8,810 nt of DNA from Lysobacteraceae bacterium (GCA_017990865.1 JAGNNB010000108.1:1-8810), one strand, 5' to 3'; positions 1 to 7,463 are shown, counted from the first letter of the stretch. A program made the numbers and translations. Notes: generated by a model not told the origin, from the letters alone.

Positions 1-1662
1 CTCTACATCGGCGCGCAGTATCTGTTCCGGACCCGCAACCAAGGCCAGACCTGGGACCGCATTTCGCCCGATCTGACCACCAACGACCCGAAGAAGCAGC
101 AGCAGGAGCAATCCGGCGGCATTACCGTGGACAATTCCGCGGCGGAAATGCATACCACGATCTATTCGATCAGCGAATCGCCGCGCGACGGCAACGTGAT
201 TTGGGTCGGCACCGACGACGGTAACGTGCAGGTCACGCGCGACGGCGGCAAGAGTTGGAAGAACGTGGTGGCGGGCGCGAAGGCGCCGGCGAACTCGTGG
301 GTGTCGTACGTCGATGCCAGCCCGCACGAGGCCGGCACCGCTTACGTCGCGTTCGATCGCCACACCTACGGCGAGATGGGGCCCATGCTGTACAAGGTGA
401 GCGGCTACGGCGCGAAATGGACGCCGTTGGTGACGCCGCAACAAGCAAAGGGCTTGCGCGGTTATGCGCATGTGCTGCGCGAAGACCCGACTCGTCCCGG
501 TTTGTTGTACGCCGGCACCGAGTTCGGCCTGTGGATCTCGCTCGACGACGGCGCGACGTGGGCGCAATTCGAAGGCGGCGATTTTCCGGCGGTCGCGGTG
601 CGCGATGTCGTGGTGCAGCCGCGCGATCACGATCTGGTGCTGGCCACGCACGGCCGCGGCATTTGGATCGTCGACGATCTCACGCCGCTGCGCGCGCTCT
701 CCGCCGACGTGCTGCGCCAGGACGCGGCGTTCCTGCCCTCGCGCCCGCGGCAACAGCGCACCGACGCCTTCGCCGGTTGGTCCGAAGGCGGCGCCAGTTA
801 TGCCGGCCAAAGCGCGTCGAACGACGTGATCGTCACCTACTACCAAAAAACCCGTCACCTGTTCGGCAAGTTGAAGTTGGAAGTGATCGACGAGCGCGGC
901 AACGTGGTAGAGACGTTGCCGGCGAGCAAACGTCGCGGCATCAACCGCGTGGCGTGGTCGATGAACGCGAAACCGCCGGTGGTGCCGCCGGCCGCGACGA
1001 TCGCCGGCAACAGCATTCGCGGTCCGCGTGTGCCCCCGGGTACCTACACCGTGCGCATGACCAAGGGCGATCGCGTTTACGAAGACAAGATCATGGTCGG
1101 TTTGGATCGCCGCGCGAAGTTCTCCGCCGAGGAACGCAAAGCCAACTACGACGCGACGATGCGCGTGCACGCGATGTTCGGCCGGATGAGCGATCTGGTC
1201 GCCAAAATCCAGGCCGTGCGCGGCGGTGCCGATGCGGCCGCCGCCAAATTGCCGGCGAACGATCCTCTGCGCGAACGCTTGACGGCGCTGTCCGCCGACG
1301 CCGATACCCTGCGCAAGGAAATCGTCGCGACCAAGGAAGGCGGCGCAATCACCGGCGAAGAGCGTCTGCGCGAGCATATGGACAATCTGTACGGCGGCCT
1401 GATCGGTTACGAAGGCAAACCGGCGGACACGCTGATTGCGTACACCGACGTGCTGCAGCGCCGGCTCGAGGATTTGGAAACGCGTTTCGGCGGTCTGCGC
1501 GACGGTGCGTTGAAGCAGGTCAACGACGGGCTCGGAACGAAGGGCATGCCCACGATCGCGCTGCCCGACAGCGCCCCGACGGCATGGCGTTATTCGGGCA
1601 ACCCCGACACGATGCCCGCCGCCTTCCGCAATCATCGCAAGGCCGGCAAATTGCGTAAATGA
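1..1662 (+). CDS. C-terminal part of a large Asp-box / VPS10 (sortilin)-like beta-propeller protein (glycosyl hydrolase-like), 5' end outside the window
   Basis: The reading frame is open from base 1 and ends in TGA at 1660-1662, giving 553 visible residues. Proteins of this family usually run to about 1,000 residues, so roughly half is probably missing upstream. The visible N-terminal half carries bacterial neuraminidase/Asp-box repeats: RNQGQTW near residue 13, TRDGGKSW near 79 and SLDDGATW near 180. The segment LATHGRGIWIVDDL near 214-227 is typical of propeller proteins annotated as VPS10-domain or 'glycosyl hydrolase' proteins. After the propeller come a beta-sandwich-like stretch (about 270-370, with VPPGTYTVRM) and a helical C-terminal region. 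The family is generally exported in gammaproteobacteria. Its substrate is not established, and nothing here shows glycosidase activity. An intrinsic terminator follows 52 bases after the stop. The family call is from motifs; the function is unknown. Confidence 0.85.
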   Translation, partial: LYIGAQYLFRTRNQGQTWDRISPDLTTNDPKKQQQEQSGGITVDNSAAEMHTTIYSISESPRDGNVIWVGTDDGNVQVTRDGGKSWKNVVAGAKAPANSWVSYVDASPHEAGTAYVAFDRHTYGEMGPMLYKVSGYGAKWTPLVTPQQAKGLRGYAHVLREDPTRPGLLYAGTEFGLWISLDDGATWAQFEGGDFPAVAVRDVVVQPRDHDLVLATHGRGIWIVDDLTPLRALSADVLRQDAAFLPSRPRQQRTDAFAGWSEGGASYAGQSASNDVIVTYYQKTRHLFGKLKLEVIDERGNVVETLPASKRRGINRVAWSMNAKPPVVPPAATIAGNSIRGPRVPPGTYTVRMTKGDRVYEDKIMVGLDRRAKFSAEERKANYDATMRVHAMFGRMSDLVAKIQAVRGGADAAAAKLPANDPLRERLTALSADADTLRKEIVATKEGGAITGEERLREHMDNLYGGLIGYEGKPADTLIAYTDVLQRRLEDLETRFGGLRDGALKQVNDGLGTKGMPTIALPDSAPTAWRYSGNPDTMPAAFRNHRKAGKLRK

Positions 1663-1714
1663 TGCACTCGGCGTGCGCGGCCGATCGCGCATGCCGAACC
1701 CGACACGTCGATCG

Positions 1715-1746
1715 AGCGAGGCGCCTACGGGCGCCTCGCTTGTTTT
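1715..1746 (+). terminator. Rho-independent terminator of the propeller-protein gene
   Basis: A perfect 11-bp stem (1715-1725 with 1730-1740) closes on a UACG tetraloop flanked by C and G, a UNCG-type very stable loop. It is followed by TTGTTTT (1740-1746). It lies 52 bases after the stop codon of the upstream gene and ends 49 bases before the next start, so it separates the two genes into different transcripts. Confidence 0.85.
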
Positions 1747-1795
1747 CGCCTCGGCGCCTATGCTCTGATGCGAACGGACCTCGGGCCTTCGTCGC

Positions 1796-2815
1796 ATGAA
1801 CCTCGCCGCGCTCGCGAAATACAAATCGCTGCTTTGGATAGTCGCGATCGCGGCGGCCATCGTCGCCTTCCTGTTCTGGCGCGCATGGTGGCTGGAGTCC
1901 TATCGCGCGCGCGCCGCGTCACAAAATGCACTCGTCGATGCACGGGTCGCCGCGCGCAAACGCGGCCAACCGCCACCGCCGCCGAACGCGCGCATTCACC
2001 ACAGCGCCCGCTATCGCATCATCACCACCGCCGACGCGGCGAAGACCGAACAAGTGGCCGGCGCGATCGAAAGCCTGCACGATCGATACGTCGAGTTCTT
2101 TCGAGAACAATTACCGAAGCAGGCGCTTGAGGGACGATCCAAAAAACTGAAACTCACGCTGTATCGCGATCGCGCGCAATTTCAGCGCTACAACCCCAGC
2201 CTGCCCTGGGCCGAAGCCTATTACCTCACGCCCATGTGCCACGCCTACTACGTCGATGGCGCGCCGAATCCTTATCACTGGATGGTGCACGAGGCGACGC
2301 ATCAACTGAACGCCGAGATCGCACATTTCAAGAAAGCGCCGTGGATCGATGAAGGTCTCGGCACCTACTTCGGCACCAGCCGGTTCGCGAACGGCGAATT
2401 GCGTTTGGGCGAGATCGATCCGGACACCTATCCGATCTGGTGGTTGGCCTCGTTTCCGCTCGACGAAGACGTGAACGTGGATATCGCGCAGGGGCGCTGG
2501 GTACCGCTGGAGGCACTGTTGACCGGCGAGGGCATGCCGCCGATGGCCGGGCGAGTGAATCAATACTATGTGCAGTATTGGAGTCTCACCCACTTCCTCT
2601 TCCACTACGACAGCGGGCGTTACGCCGACGCATACAAACGCCTGATCGCCGAGGGCGGCACGCTGGCGAATTTCGAGAAGCGCATCGGCCCGGTCGAGCG
2701 CATCGAACGCGAATGGCATCGCTATCTGCTCGGGCTCGTGAACGAAGCACGAGAACGCGCGGAGGCATCTTCGGCGAACGACGATGCCGTGATCGTTAGT
2801 GCCGTAGGCAAGTGA
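1796..2815 (+). CDS. Membrane-anchored gluzincin-type zinc metallopeptidase, DUF1570-like
   Basis: This is a 339-residue protein. Residues 8-32 form a hydrophobic segment followed by a basic stretch, predicting a single N-terminal membrane anchor or uncleaved signal with the rest in the periplasm. A proline run lies at 59-63. The catalytic domain has HEATH at 165-169 (zinc-binding HExxH) and WIDEGLGTYF at 183-192. E186 there is the likely third zinc ligand, 17 residues after the second histidine, as in gluzincins. This arrangement resembles DUF1570 and M1/M61-like peptidases; the substrate is unknown. The ATG at 1796 is the only start that keeps the anchor, and an in-frame stop lies at 1766. 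No good Shine-Dalgarno sequence precedes it; TATGCT at 1759-1764 may be a -10 box. The gene is convergent with the peptidase gene that ends at 2987, with an inverted-repeat element between them. Fold and zinc site are well supported; the DUF assignment is less certain. Confidence 0.82.
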   Translation: MNLAALAKYKSLLWIVAIAAAIVAFLFWRAWWLESYRARAASQNALVDARVAARKRGQPPPPPNARIHHSARYRIITTADAAKTEQVAGAIESLHDRYVEFFREQLPKQALEGRSKKLKLTLYRDRAQFQRYNPSLPWAEAYYLTPMCHAYYVDGAPNPYHWMVHEATHQLNAEIAHFKKAPWIDEGLGTYFGTSRFANGELRLGEIDPDTYPIWWLASFPLDEDVNVDIAQGRWVPLEALLTGEGMPPMAGRVNQYYVQYWSLTHFLFHYDSGRYADAYKRLIAEGGTLANFEKRIGPVERIEREWHRYLLGLVNEARERAEASSANDDAVIVSAVGK

Positions 2816-2842
2816 GTTTCGGACGAGCGAGCGTCGAAAGCC

Positions 2843-2845
2843 TTA
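2843..2845. repeat. Left copy of putative TTA target-site duplication
   Basis: TTA directly abuts the left terminal repeat of the palindromic element. The matching copy is at 2987-2989, where it also forms the stop codon (TAA on the minus strand) of the 628-residue peptidase gene. Three bases can match by chance, so support comes mainly from its exact position at both element boundaries. Confidence 0.5.
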
Positions 2846-2986
2846 GAGCCTGTTTAAAATCTGCTGCGCTCGGTGCTTTCGCGCCGTCCGCTGCTCGAAA
2901 TGCTCATGTACCTCCACGTACACTGCGCTTTCTGCGCTGCGGGCGGCGCGAAATCCCCGTCGCTCGCGACGATTTTAAACAAGCTC
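2846..2986. mobile_element. MITE-like palindromic element, 141 bp, probably IS5-family (IS1031-group-like) derived
   Basis: The ends are GAGCCTGTTTAAAATC (2846-2861) and GATTTTAAACAAGCTC (2971-2986), inverted repeats matching at 15 of 16 positions. A second pair of arms, 2877-2891 and 2939-2953, is complementary except for one mismatch. The apex GTAC (2908-2911) can pair with GTAC (2918-2921), so nearly the whole element can fold into one long imperfect hairpin. TTA flanks it on both sides (2843-2845 and 2987-2989), consistent with a 3-bp TNA target duplication. Ends starting GAGCCTG with TNA duplications are, as I recall, typical of the IS1031 group of the IS5 family. The element is too short to encode a transposase, so it would move in trans. 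It lies between convergent genes and may act as a bidirectional transcription barrier. The palindrome is certain; the IS relationship is inferred. Confidence 0.7.
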
Positions 2987-4873
2987 TTAGCGCGTCGCTT
3001 TCATCCGCCGCCGATGCTGTGCGGCGATCAATCCCATCGATGCGAGCGAATCGGCGTCCCAGGCCGCGTCGCGTACGTCTTTCGGCTGTCGCTTGAGCCA
3101 GCGCCGCTGCGCGTCCAGACGGCGCACGCTGTCGACGTGTTTCGCGATGGCGTAGCGGACTTCGCCTTCGGACGAAATCACGATGGTCGATCCGCCGAGA
3201 AACCAGCCTTCGGCGACGCGTCGCTGCTGCACTACTTCGGCCACCAGGTCGAATGTGACCTCGTCTTTGGGCGAAATGCGCCGCAGCGTGCGCAGCGACA
3301 GAATCGTCGGCGCATGCGTACGCGAATCGGGGGCGGCGAGGCCGAAGTCGTGCGCATAGCGCGGCGTGCAGATCGTGCGTCCGAGCGCTTGCGCCGCGCG
3401 GCGAACCGCCGCGCCGTTATCGTCGTCCGGCCAATCGCAGCGACCGTTGCGGAAATCCAAGCCGAGCGTGCGGAATCGCAACTCGGGGATCACGATGCTG
3501 CCGCTCAGCGGCGACTTCCAAAGCAAACTGTCTTCGCTCAGCGTCGGCACGTCGGGCACGGTGATACCGAAACGTCGGAACGAACCGATCACGATTTCGC
3601 GATAAGGCACGCCTTCCTCGCCGGTCACGTCGCGATCGGCGGTCAGCAGCGCGCGCAGATACTCACCGAAGGTGCAATGCAAAGGCGGACAGTAGTCGAT
3701 GGCGCGAATCGAGATATTCAGGAACCGCTTGGCGATCTTGACCGCCTCCTTCGCCAGCCACACCACGCCTTCGTGCGGCAGACGACCGTGTTCGGCGATC
3801 AACGCGCGCCGCACCGTTCCCGTGGCGCGCTCGAATCCCGTGCAAAACGCATCGAACATCGCCGACAGGAAGACCGCGCCGAGATCATGTTCCTCGGTAT
3901 TGCGGGCGTAGCGGCGGTCGTCGGGCAGACGTTTGTAGTACGGATCCGCAGCGGCGGCACTGCGCAGTGCATTTTTCCCATCGATCAAATCGAATCCGAA
4001 CTGCCTCCCGATTTCCATCAGACGATTGTCCAACAAGCTTCCCTGCGTGCTGGCGATCGCGCGCTCCACCACTTCTTGCTGGGCGAATCGCATCAGCAAC
4101 GCGACCAAATCCGCGAAGCCTTCATGCAAAGCGCCGACATCGACATGCGTCGGTCGCAGAAAATTCGGTCGCAGGCTGTCCAACATCGCATGCGTCATTT
4201 CATGAGCCACCACATCGCGAGACATCGCGATGTAGACCTCCGATCCGGGCTGTCCTCTTCGTTTCGCATAGGCGCCCGCGAATTCGTACCCGATCATGAG
4301 CGCGCCGTTCTCCCGATCGTAGAAAGCGTTCGCCTCTTTGAACGCCATCGCCTGCACCCGCAGCCGCCCATCGCGTGCGCCTTCGCCGCCCAGCGGCCCG
4401 AAGCCGGGGTCGCGGCCGAGCGCGCGGACGAAGCATTCGTAGGTTTCCATGCACACCGCATAGACCATTTGCTGCATGAACGGCCGGTTCGTGCTGCTCG
4501 GCGGCAAGCCTTGTTCCATCAACAACGCCGGTGCGTCCAGGTCCACGGGCGTCGCGAGTTTCGGCGCGGAGCGGCGTCGTGCGGCGGTGCGGGTCAATGC
4601 GGGCGAAACTTGTTCCGCGGGCAGCGACTCGACCACCAGCAAGGCGCCTTCAGGGCCCGGGCGCAGGGGCTCGTACGGGATGGAAACGGTATAGATCGCG
4701 CCGTCGTCGCAACTCAGGGCCGGGTCCTGCGCGTAAACCCGCAGGCGGCGGCGCTCCGGCATGCCGGGCGTCGGCGGCGCCAAGCGTGCGGTCTTCTTGC
4801 GCCCAAGACCGGCCTGTATCTCGAAAGCCCAAGGGTCGTCGGCGGTCCCGCTTCGTTTTCGTGCCCGTGCCAT
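2987..4873 (-). CDS. Putative thermolysin-like (M4-type gluzincin) zinc metallopeptidase, no signal peptide
   Basis: This is a 628-residue protein. The zinc motif HEMTH (224-228) is followed by GALHEGFADLVAL (248-260). E251 is the likely third zinc ligand, 23 residues after the second histidine, and the HEGFAD context recalls the NEAxSD helix of thermolysin-type enzymes. H329 in EEHDLGAVFLSAMFDAF may match the transition-state histidine of M4 peptidases; this is inferred from the spacing and the following helix. The N terminus is basic and hydrophilic, with no signal peptide or membrane segment, so the protein is predicted to be cytoplasmic or exported by another route. Regions 1-130 and about 440-628 are not recognised. 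The start is supported by GGAGAG (4886-4881) seven bases upstream of the ATG. The gene is divergent from ahcY, and its stop codon is the TTA that borders the MITE-like element. Substrate unknown. Confidence 0.8.
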   Translation of the reverse strand: MARARKRSGTADDPWAFEIQAGLGRKKTARLAPPTPGMPERRRLRVYAQDPALSCDDGAIYTVSIPYEPLRPGPEGALLVVESLPAEQVSPALTRTAARRRSAPKLATPVDLDAPALLMEQGLPPSSTNRPFMQQMVYAVCMETYECFVRALGRDPGFGPLGGEGARDGRLRVQAMAFKEANAFYDRENGALMIGYEFAGAYAKRRGQPGSEVYIAMSRDVVAHEMTHAMLDSLRPNFLRPTHVDVGALHEGFADLVALLMRFAQQEVVERAIASTQGSLLDNRLMEIGRQFGFDLIDGKNALRSAAAADPYYKRLPDDRRYARNTEEHDLGAVFLSAMFDAFCTGFERATGTVRRALIAEHGRLPHEGVVWLAKEAVKIAKRFLNISIRAIDYCPPLHCTFGEYLRALLTADRDVTGEEGVPYREIVIGSFRRFGITVPDVPTLSEDSLLWKSPLSGSIVIPELRFRTLGLDFRNGRCDWPDDDNGAAVRRAAQALGRTICTPRYAHDFGLAAPDSRTHAPTILSLRTLRRISPKDEVTFDLVAEVVQQRRVAEGWFLGGSTIVISSEGEVRYAIAKHVDSVRRLDAQRRWLKRQPKDVRDAAWDADSLASMGLIAAQHRRRMKATR

Positions 4874-4880
4874 GGTGCTT

Positions 4881-4886
4881 CTCTCC
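4881..4886 (-). promoter_or_regulatory. Shine-Dalgarno site of the 628-residue peptidase gene
   Basis: On the minus strand GGAGAG lies seven bases before the ATG whose first base is 4873. It fixes the start of the long minus-strand reading frame. Confidence 0.7.
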
Positions 4887-4945
4887 GGGAATACGCTGGG
4901 GAGCTAACGCAATCGCCTCTAGCCTGCGGCCATGAGCGCCTGCGC

Positions 4946-4977
4946 TTCATCTTTCCATCCGGAGAAAGCGATACAAT
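4946..4977 (+). promoter_or_regulatory. Putative sigma-70 promoter of the ahcY transcript
   Basis: TACAAT (4972-4977) is a good -10 box upstream of the SAH riboswitch, in the divergent gap between the peptidase gene and ahcY. The -35 region is weak: TTCATC (4946-4951) and TTTCCA (4952-4957) are nearby, but neither is ideally spaced. Transcription from about 4984 would include a small GGCCC/GGGCC hairpin (4980-4994) and then the full aptamer. The assignment rests on the -10 box and its position. Confidence 0.45.
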
Positions 4978-5030
4978 GCGGCCCCCTTCGGGCCCCCTGT
5001 CTCAGCCGGGCGTTCGACGGGTCTCTGCCC

Positions 5031-5144
5031 CGCCGAGGGGCGCTGCGACCGTCTCGCGACCCCATTTCGATGGCGCGTCGCGTCGGCCCCGCTTGCGGGG
5101 CATCCGACGGCCAGGCTCGGCGATGCACCTACGCAACCGCGCCC
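5031..5144 (+). ncRNA. S-adenosylhomocysteine (SAH) riboswitch in the ahcY leader
   Basis: The segment has the conserved SAH aptamer core: CCGAGGGGCGCTGCGACC begins at 5033 and CCAGGCTCGG at 5111. Stem P1 is seven perfect pairs (5031-5037 with 5116-5122). The diagnostic pseudoknot is also perfect: GGGCGC (5038-5043) with GCGCCC (5139-5144). An inner stem pairs CCGTC (5049-5053) with GACGG (5106-5110). It encloses a longer-than-minimal variable arm in which CGCGAC (5055-5060) can pair with GTCGCG (5078-5083) and GCCCC with GGGGC (5086-5101). Members of this class bind SAH in preference to SAM and turn on SAH-recycling genes, which fits ahcY 54 bases downstream. A small hairpin (5158-5162 with 5168-5172) follows, but no T-run, so control of translation or RNA stability seems more likely than intrinsic termination. 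Confidence 0.9.
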
Positions 5145-5187
5145 GTTCACGTCGATACCGCCCAAGCGGCGGAGATCGCGATCCAAC

Positions 5188-5194
5188 GGAGAAG
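5188..5194 (+). promoter_or_regulatory. Shine-Dalgarno site deciding the ahcY start
   Basis: GGAGAAG ends four bases before the ATG at 5199. It selects this start over in-frame codons further upstream, which would place the riboswitch inside the coding region. I see no obvious complementary anti-SD sequence in the leader. Confidence 0.8.
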
Positions 5195-5198
5195 TTTT

Positions 5199-6653
5199 AT
5201 GAACGCTGCTGTCGTCAACCCCGCTCTCATCGATACGAAACACGATTACAAGGTCGCGGACATCTCGCTCGCCGACTGGGGCCGCAAGGAAATCGAAATC
5301 GCCGAGCACGAAATGCCCGGCCTGATGTCGATCCGCAAGAAATACGCCGCGACCAAGCCGCTCAAGGGCGTGCGCGTCACCGGCTCGCTGCACATGACCA
5401 TCCAGACCGCGGTGCTGATCGAGACCCTGAACGACATCGGCGCCGACGTGCGCTGGGCCTCGTGCAACATCTTCTCGACCCAGGACCACGCCGCCGCCGC
5501 CATCGCCGCCACCGGCACCCCGGTGTTCGCGTGGAAGGGCGAGACGCTGGAAGAGTATTGGGACTGCACCCTCGACGCCGTGACCTTCCCCGGCGACGCG
5601 TCCAACAAGTACTTGGGCCCGGAACTGGTCGTCGACGACGGCGGCGACGTCACCCTGTTGATCCACAAAGGCTACGAGCTGGAACAGGGCTCGAAGTGGG
5701 TCGACGAACCCGCGTCCTCGCACGAAGAGCAGATCATCAAGAACCTGCTCAAGCGCGTCGCCAAGGAGCGCCCCGGTTTCTGGACCACCGTGGTCAAGGA
5801 TTGGAAGGGCGTGTCCGAAGAAACCACCACCGGCGTGCATCGTCTGTATCAGCTCGCCGAAGCCGGCAAGCTGCTGGTCCCGGCCATCAACGTCAACGAC
5901 TCGGTCACCAAGTCGAAGTTCGACAACCTCTACGGCTGCCGCGAATCGCTGGCCGACGGCCTCAAGCGCGCGATGGACGTGATGCTGGCCGGCAAGGTCG
6001 CCGTCGTCTGCGGTTACGGCGACGTCGGCAAGGGCTCGGCGCACTCGCTGCGCGCCTACGGCGCCCGCGTCGTCGTCACCGAGATCGACCCGATCTGCGC
6101 GCTGCAGGCGGCGATGGAAGGTTACGAAGTGAAGACGGTCGAAGACACCCTCGGCATCGCCGACATCTACGTCACCACCACCGGCAACAAAGACGTCATC
6201 ACCTACGATCACATGCTCGGCATGAAGGATCAGGCCATCGTCTGCAACATCGGCCACTTCGACAACGAAATCCAGGTCGATCGCTTGAACGCCAGCGGCG
6301 CCGAGAAGATCAACATCAAGCCGCAGGTCGACAAGTACAAACTGCCGAACGGCCGCGAAATGTTCCTGCTCGCCGAAGGCCGCCTCGTCAACCTCGGCTG
6401 CGCCACCGGCCACCCCAGCTTCGTGATGTCGAACTCGTTCTCGAACCAGACACTCGCGCAGGTCGACCTGTGGGCGAACAAGGATTTCTACTCGCCGAAG
6501 GTCTACATCCTGCCGAAGAAACTGGACGAGGAAGTCGCGCGCCTGCACCTGGAAAAGATCGGCGTGAAACTGACCACCCTGACCCACGACCAAGCCGCCT
6601 ACCTCGGCGTGCCGCTGAGCGGCCCGTACAAGCCGGAGCATTACCGCTACTGA
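5199..6653 (+). CDS. ahcY: Adenosylhomocysteinase (S-adenosyl-L-homocysteine hydrolase)
   Basis: This 484-residue cytoplasmic enzyme reversibly converts S-adenosylhomocysteine to adenosine and homocysteine, removing the product inhibitor of methyltransferases and feeding homocysteine back to methionine. It carries bound NAD and normally acts as a tetramer. Visible signatures are GSLHMTIQT (62-70) in the substrate domain, [17 protein letters not shown] (235-251) with active-site Lys and Asp, the Rossmann nucleotide-binding loop [10 protein letters not shown] (271-280), and the C-terminal KPEHYRY (478-484), whose Lys and Tyr reach the NAD of the neighbouring subunit. Residues of about 145-190 form the extra insertion that distinguishes long bacterial enzymes from the shorter mammalian type. 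The start at 5199 is set by the SD site and matches the family's usual length. The gene is controlled by the SAH riboswitch in its leader and closed by a terminator. Unlike many SAH-riboswitch operons, no metF or other methyl-cycle gene follows. Confidence 0.98.
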   Translation: MNAAVVNPALIDTKHDYKVADISLADWGRKEIEIAEHEMPGLMSIRKKYAATKPLKGVRVTGSLHMTIQTAVLIETLNDIGADVRWASCNIFSTQDHAAAAIAATGTPVFAWKGETLEEYWDCTLDAVTFPGDASNKYLGPELVVDDGGDVTLLIHKGYELEQGSKWVDEPASSHEEQIIKNLLKRVAKERPGFWTTVVKDWKGVSEETTTGVHRLYQLAEAGKLLVPAINVNDSVTKSKFDNLYGCRESLADGLKRAMDVMLAGKVAVVCGYGDVGKGSAHSLRAYGARVVVTEIDPICALQAAMEGYEVKTVEDTLGIADIYVTTTGNKDVITYDHMLGMKDQAIVCNIGHFDNEIQVDRLNASGAEKINIKPQVDKYKLPNGREMFLLAEGRLVNLGCATGHPSFVMSNSFSNQTLAQVDLWANKDFYSPKVYILPKKLDEEVARLHLEKIGVKLTTLTHDQAAYLGVPLSGPYKPEHYRY

Positions 6654-6685
6654 TCGCCGCGGCGCTCCCGCGATGCGATACGACG

Positions 6686-6708
6686 ACGGGCGCTTCGGCG
6701 CCCGTTTT
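6686..6708 (+). terminator. Rho-independent terminator of ahcY
   Basis: A perfect 8-bp stem (6686-6693 with 6698-6705) has a C(UUCG)G tetraloop and runs directly into TTTT. It begins 33 bases after the ahcY stop and indicates that ahcY is transcribed alone. Confidence 0.9.
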
Positions 6709-6949
6709 CGTTTCGGGCGTAGGGCAGGCGTCGCACCAGAGACCTTTATCGCTACGGTATCGAGGCAGGAATTGATTGCGCCCTTCCGCCCCATGCCGCA
6801 TTGCGTCATGATCTTGCGCATGCTCTGCGCAATCGCGTCCGCCGCTGCACGACAAGACGTTTTACTCAGCGCCGGATGCGATACGAAGCGCAGCGCGACA
6901 CTTCCGGCTTTTTTGCTCCTCCTCGCGAACGATATGCTTTCCATATGCC
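6709..6949. other. Intergenic gap with a small inverted repeat
   Basis: These 241 bases hold no convincing gene. TTGCGCA (6814-6820) and TGCGCAA (6826-6832) form a perfect 7-bp inverted repeat around a 5-base spacer, either a hairpin or a regulator-binding site. A T-run (6909-6914) and GATATGCT (6931-6938) lie just upstream of the next gene and could belong to its promoter, but hexamer spacing is poor. Short reading frames crossing the gap have no start signals and no recognisable product. Confidence 0.4.
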
Positions 6950-7387
6950 ATGCGTAGAAAAGTCATCCAGCATTTCGCGAACATGTTTCCCCAGAGATTC
7001 TTGGATACCCCGGGAGGCATCGACCTTGCGGTCTTTGCCGATAAAAAGAGCGGCGTTGCGGTTTTCGACTTTTTGGAAGGCACCGCCTCGATAGACGGTG
7101 TTCGCCACCCGGAAATGCGTACGGGCGATCGCTATCGCGCTTGGCTGATGAAAGAAGCCCAAGCCCACGGCATTCCTTTCGATGCTTTTTTGCGCGCTTC
7201 GATGACCGTCGAATTCGAGGTAACGAACATACGAATCGAAGAATCATTCGGCCATATCTTCCGCAGCGCGAATTTTAGCTTCGCGTGTATGAGCGAGCTT
7301 CGCACCGACGAAAAGTCGTATCTCAATCGCTCTTGCGGGAGTAAAGAATGGGGATACGGCTATTATTGGCAGCAACTTTTCGGTTGA
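6950..7387 (+). CDS. Hypothetical protein, 145 residues, soluble
   Basis: I do not recognise this protein. It has no signal peptide, membrane segment or known catalytic motif. It begins with a basic, amphipathic stretch (MRRKVIQHFANMFPQRF), continues with alternating charged and hydrophobic segments (for example AVFADKKSGVAVFDFLEG, about 27-44), and ends in an aromatic-rich tail (WGYGYYWQQLF, about 134-144) with cysteines near 112 and 129. No Shine-Dalgarno sequence precedes the ATG at 6950, and no other start exists in frame nearby, except the internal ATG at 6983. Base composition and codon use are less GC-biased than in ahcY or the peptidase genes, suggesting acquired or weakly selected DNA. 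It is followed after 137 bases by the interrupted lprI-like gene in the same direction. It could be a small accessory or immunity-type protein, but nothing in the sequence decides this. Confidence 0.6.
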   Translation: MRRKVIQHFANMFPQRFLDTPGGIDLAVFADKKSGVAVFDFLEGTASIDGVRHPEMRTGDRYRAWLMKEAQAHGIPFDAFLRASMTVEFEVTNIRIEESFGHIFRSANFSFACMSELRTDEKSYLNRSCGSKEWGYGYYWQQLFG

Positions 7388-7463
7388 GATCATCCGGATG
7401 GATCACCGCCCGTCCGAATCGGTCGCGCATCGCAATATTCGCCGCGCGTCTGCGCCGCGCTAG

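Noticed and set aside
4980..4994. A GGCCC/GGGCC hairpin as an early terminator in the ahcY leader
   Set aside because: The stem is only 5 bp, lies at or near the likely transcription start, and no T-run follows.
4932..5198. An upstream in-frame ATG extending AhcY by 89 residues
   Set aside because: The extension would translate the promoter -10 box and the whole SAH riboswitch. The ATG at 5199 has a strong SD site and gives the normal family length.
2873..6775. A 1,300-codon open frame on the plus strand across the peptidase gene, the riboswitch and ahcY
   Set aside because: It is antisense to the 628-residue peptidase and out of frame with ahcY. The translation is Arg/Ala-rich low-complexity typical of GC-rich shadow frames, and both real genes explain the region better.
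4947..6944. A 665-codon open frame on the minus strand opposite ahcY
   Set aside because: It is a mirror of the ahcY codon pattern, Val/Asp/Gly/Ala-rich and without recognisable domains, and it runs through the riboswitch and the terminator.
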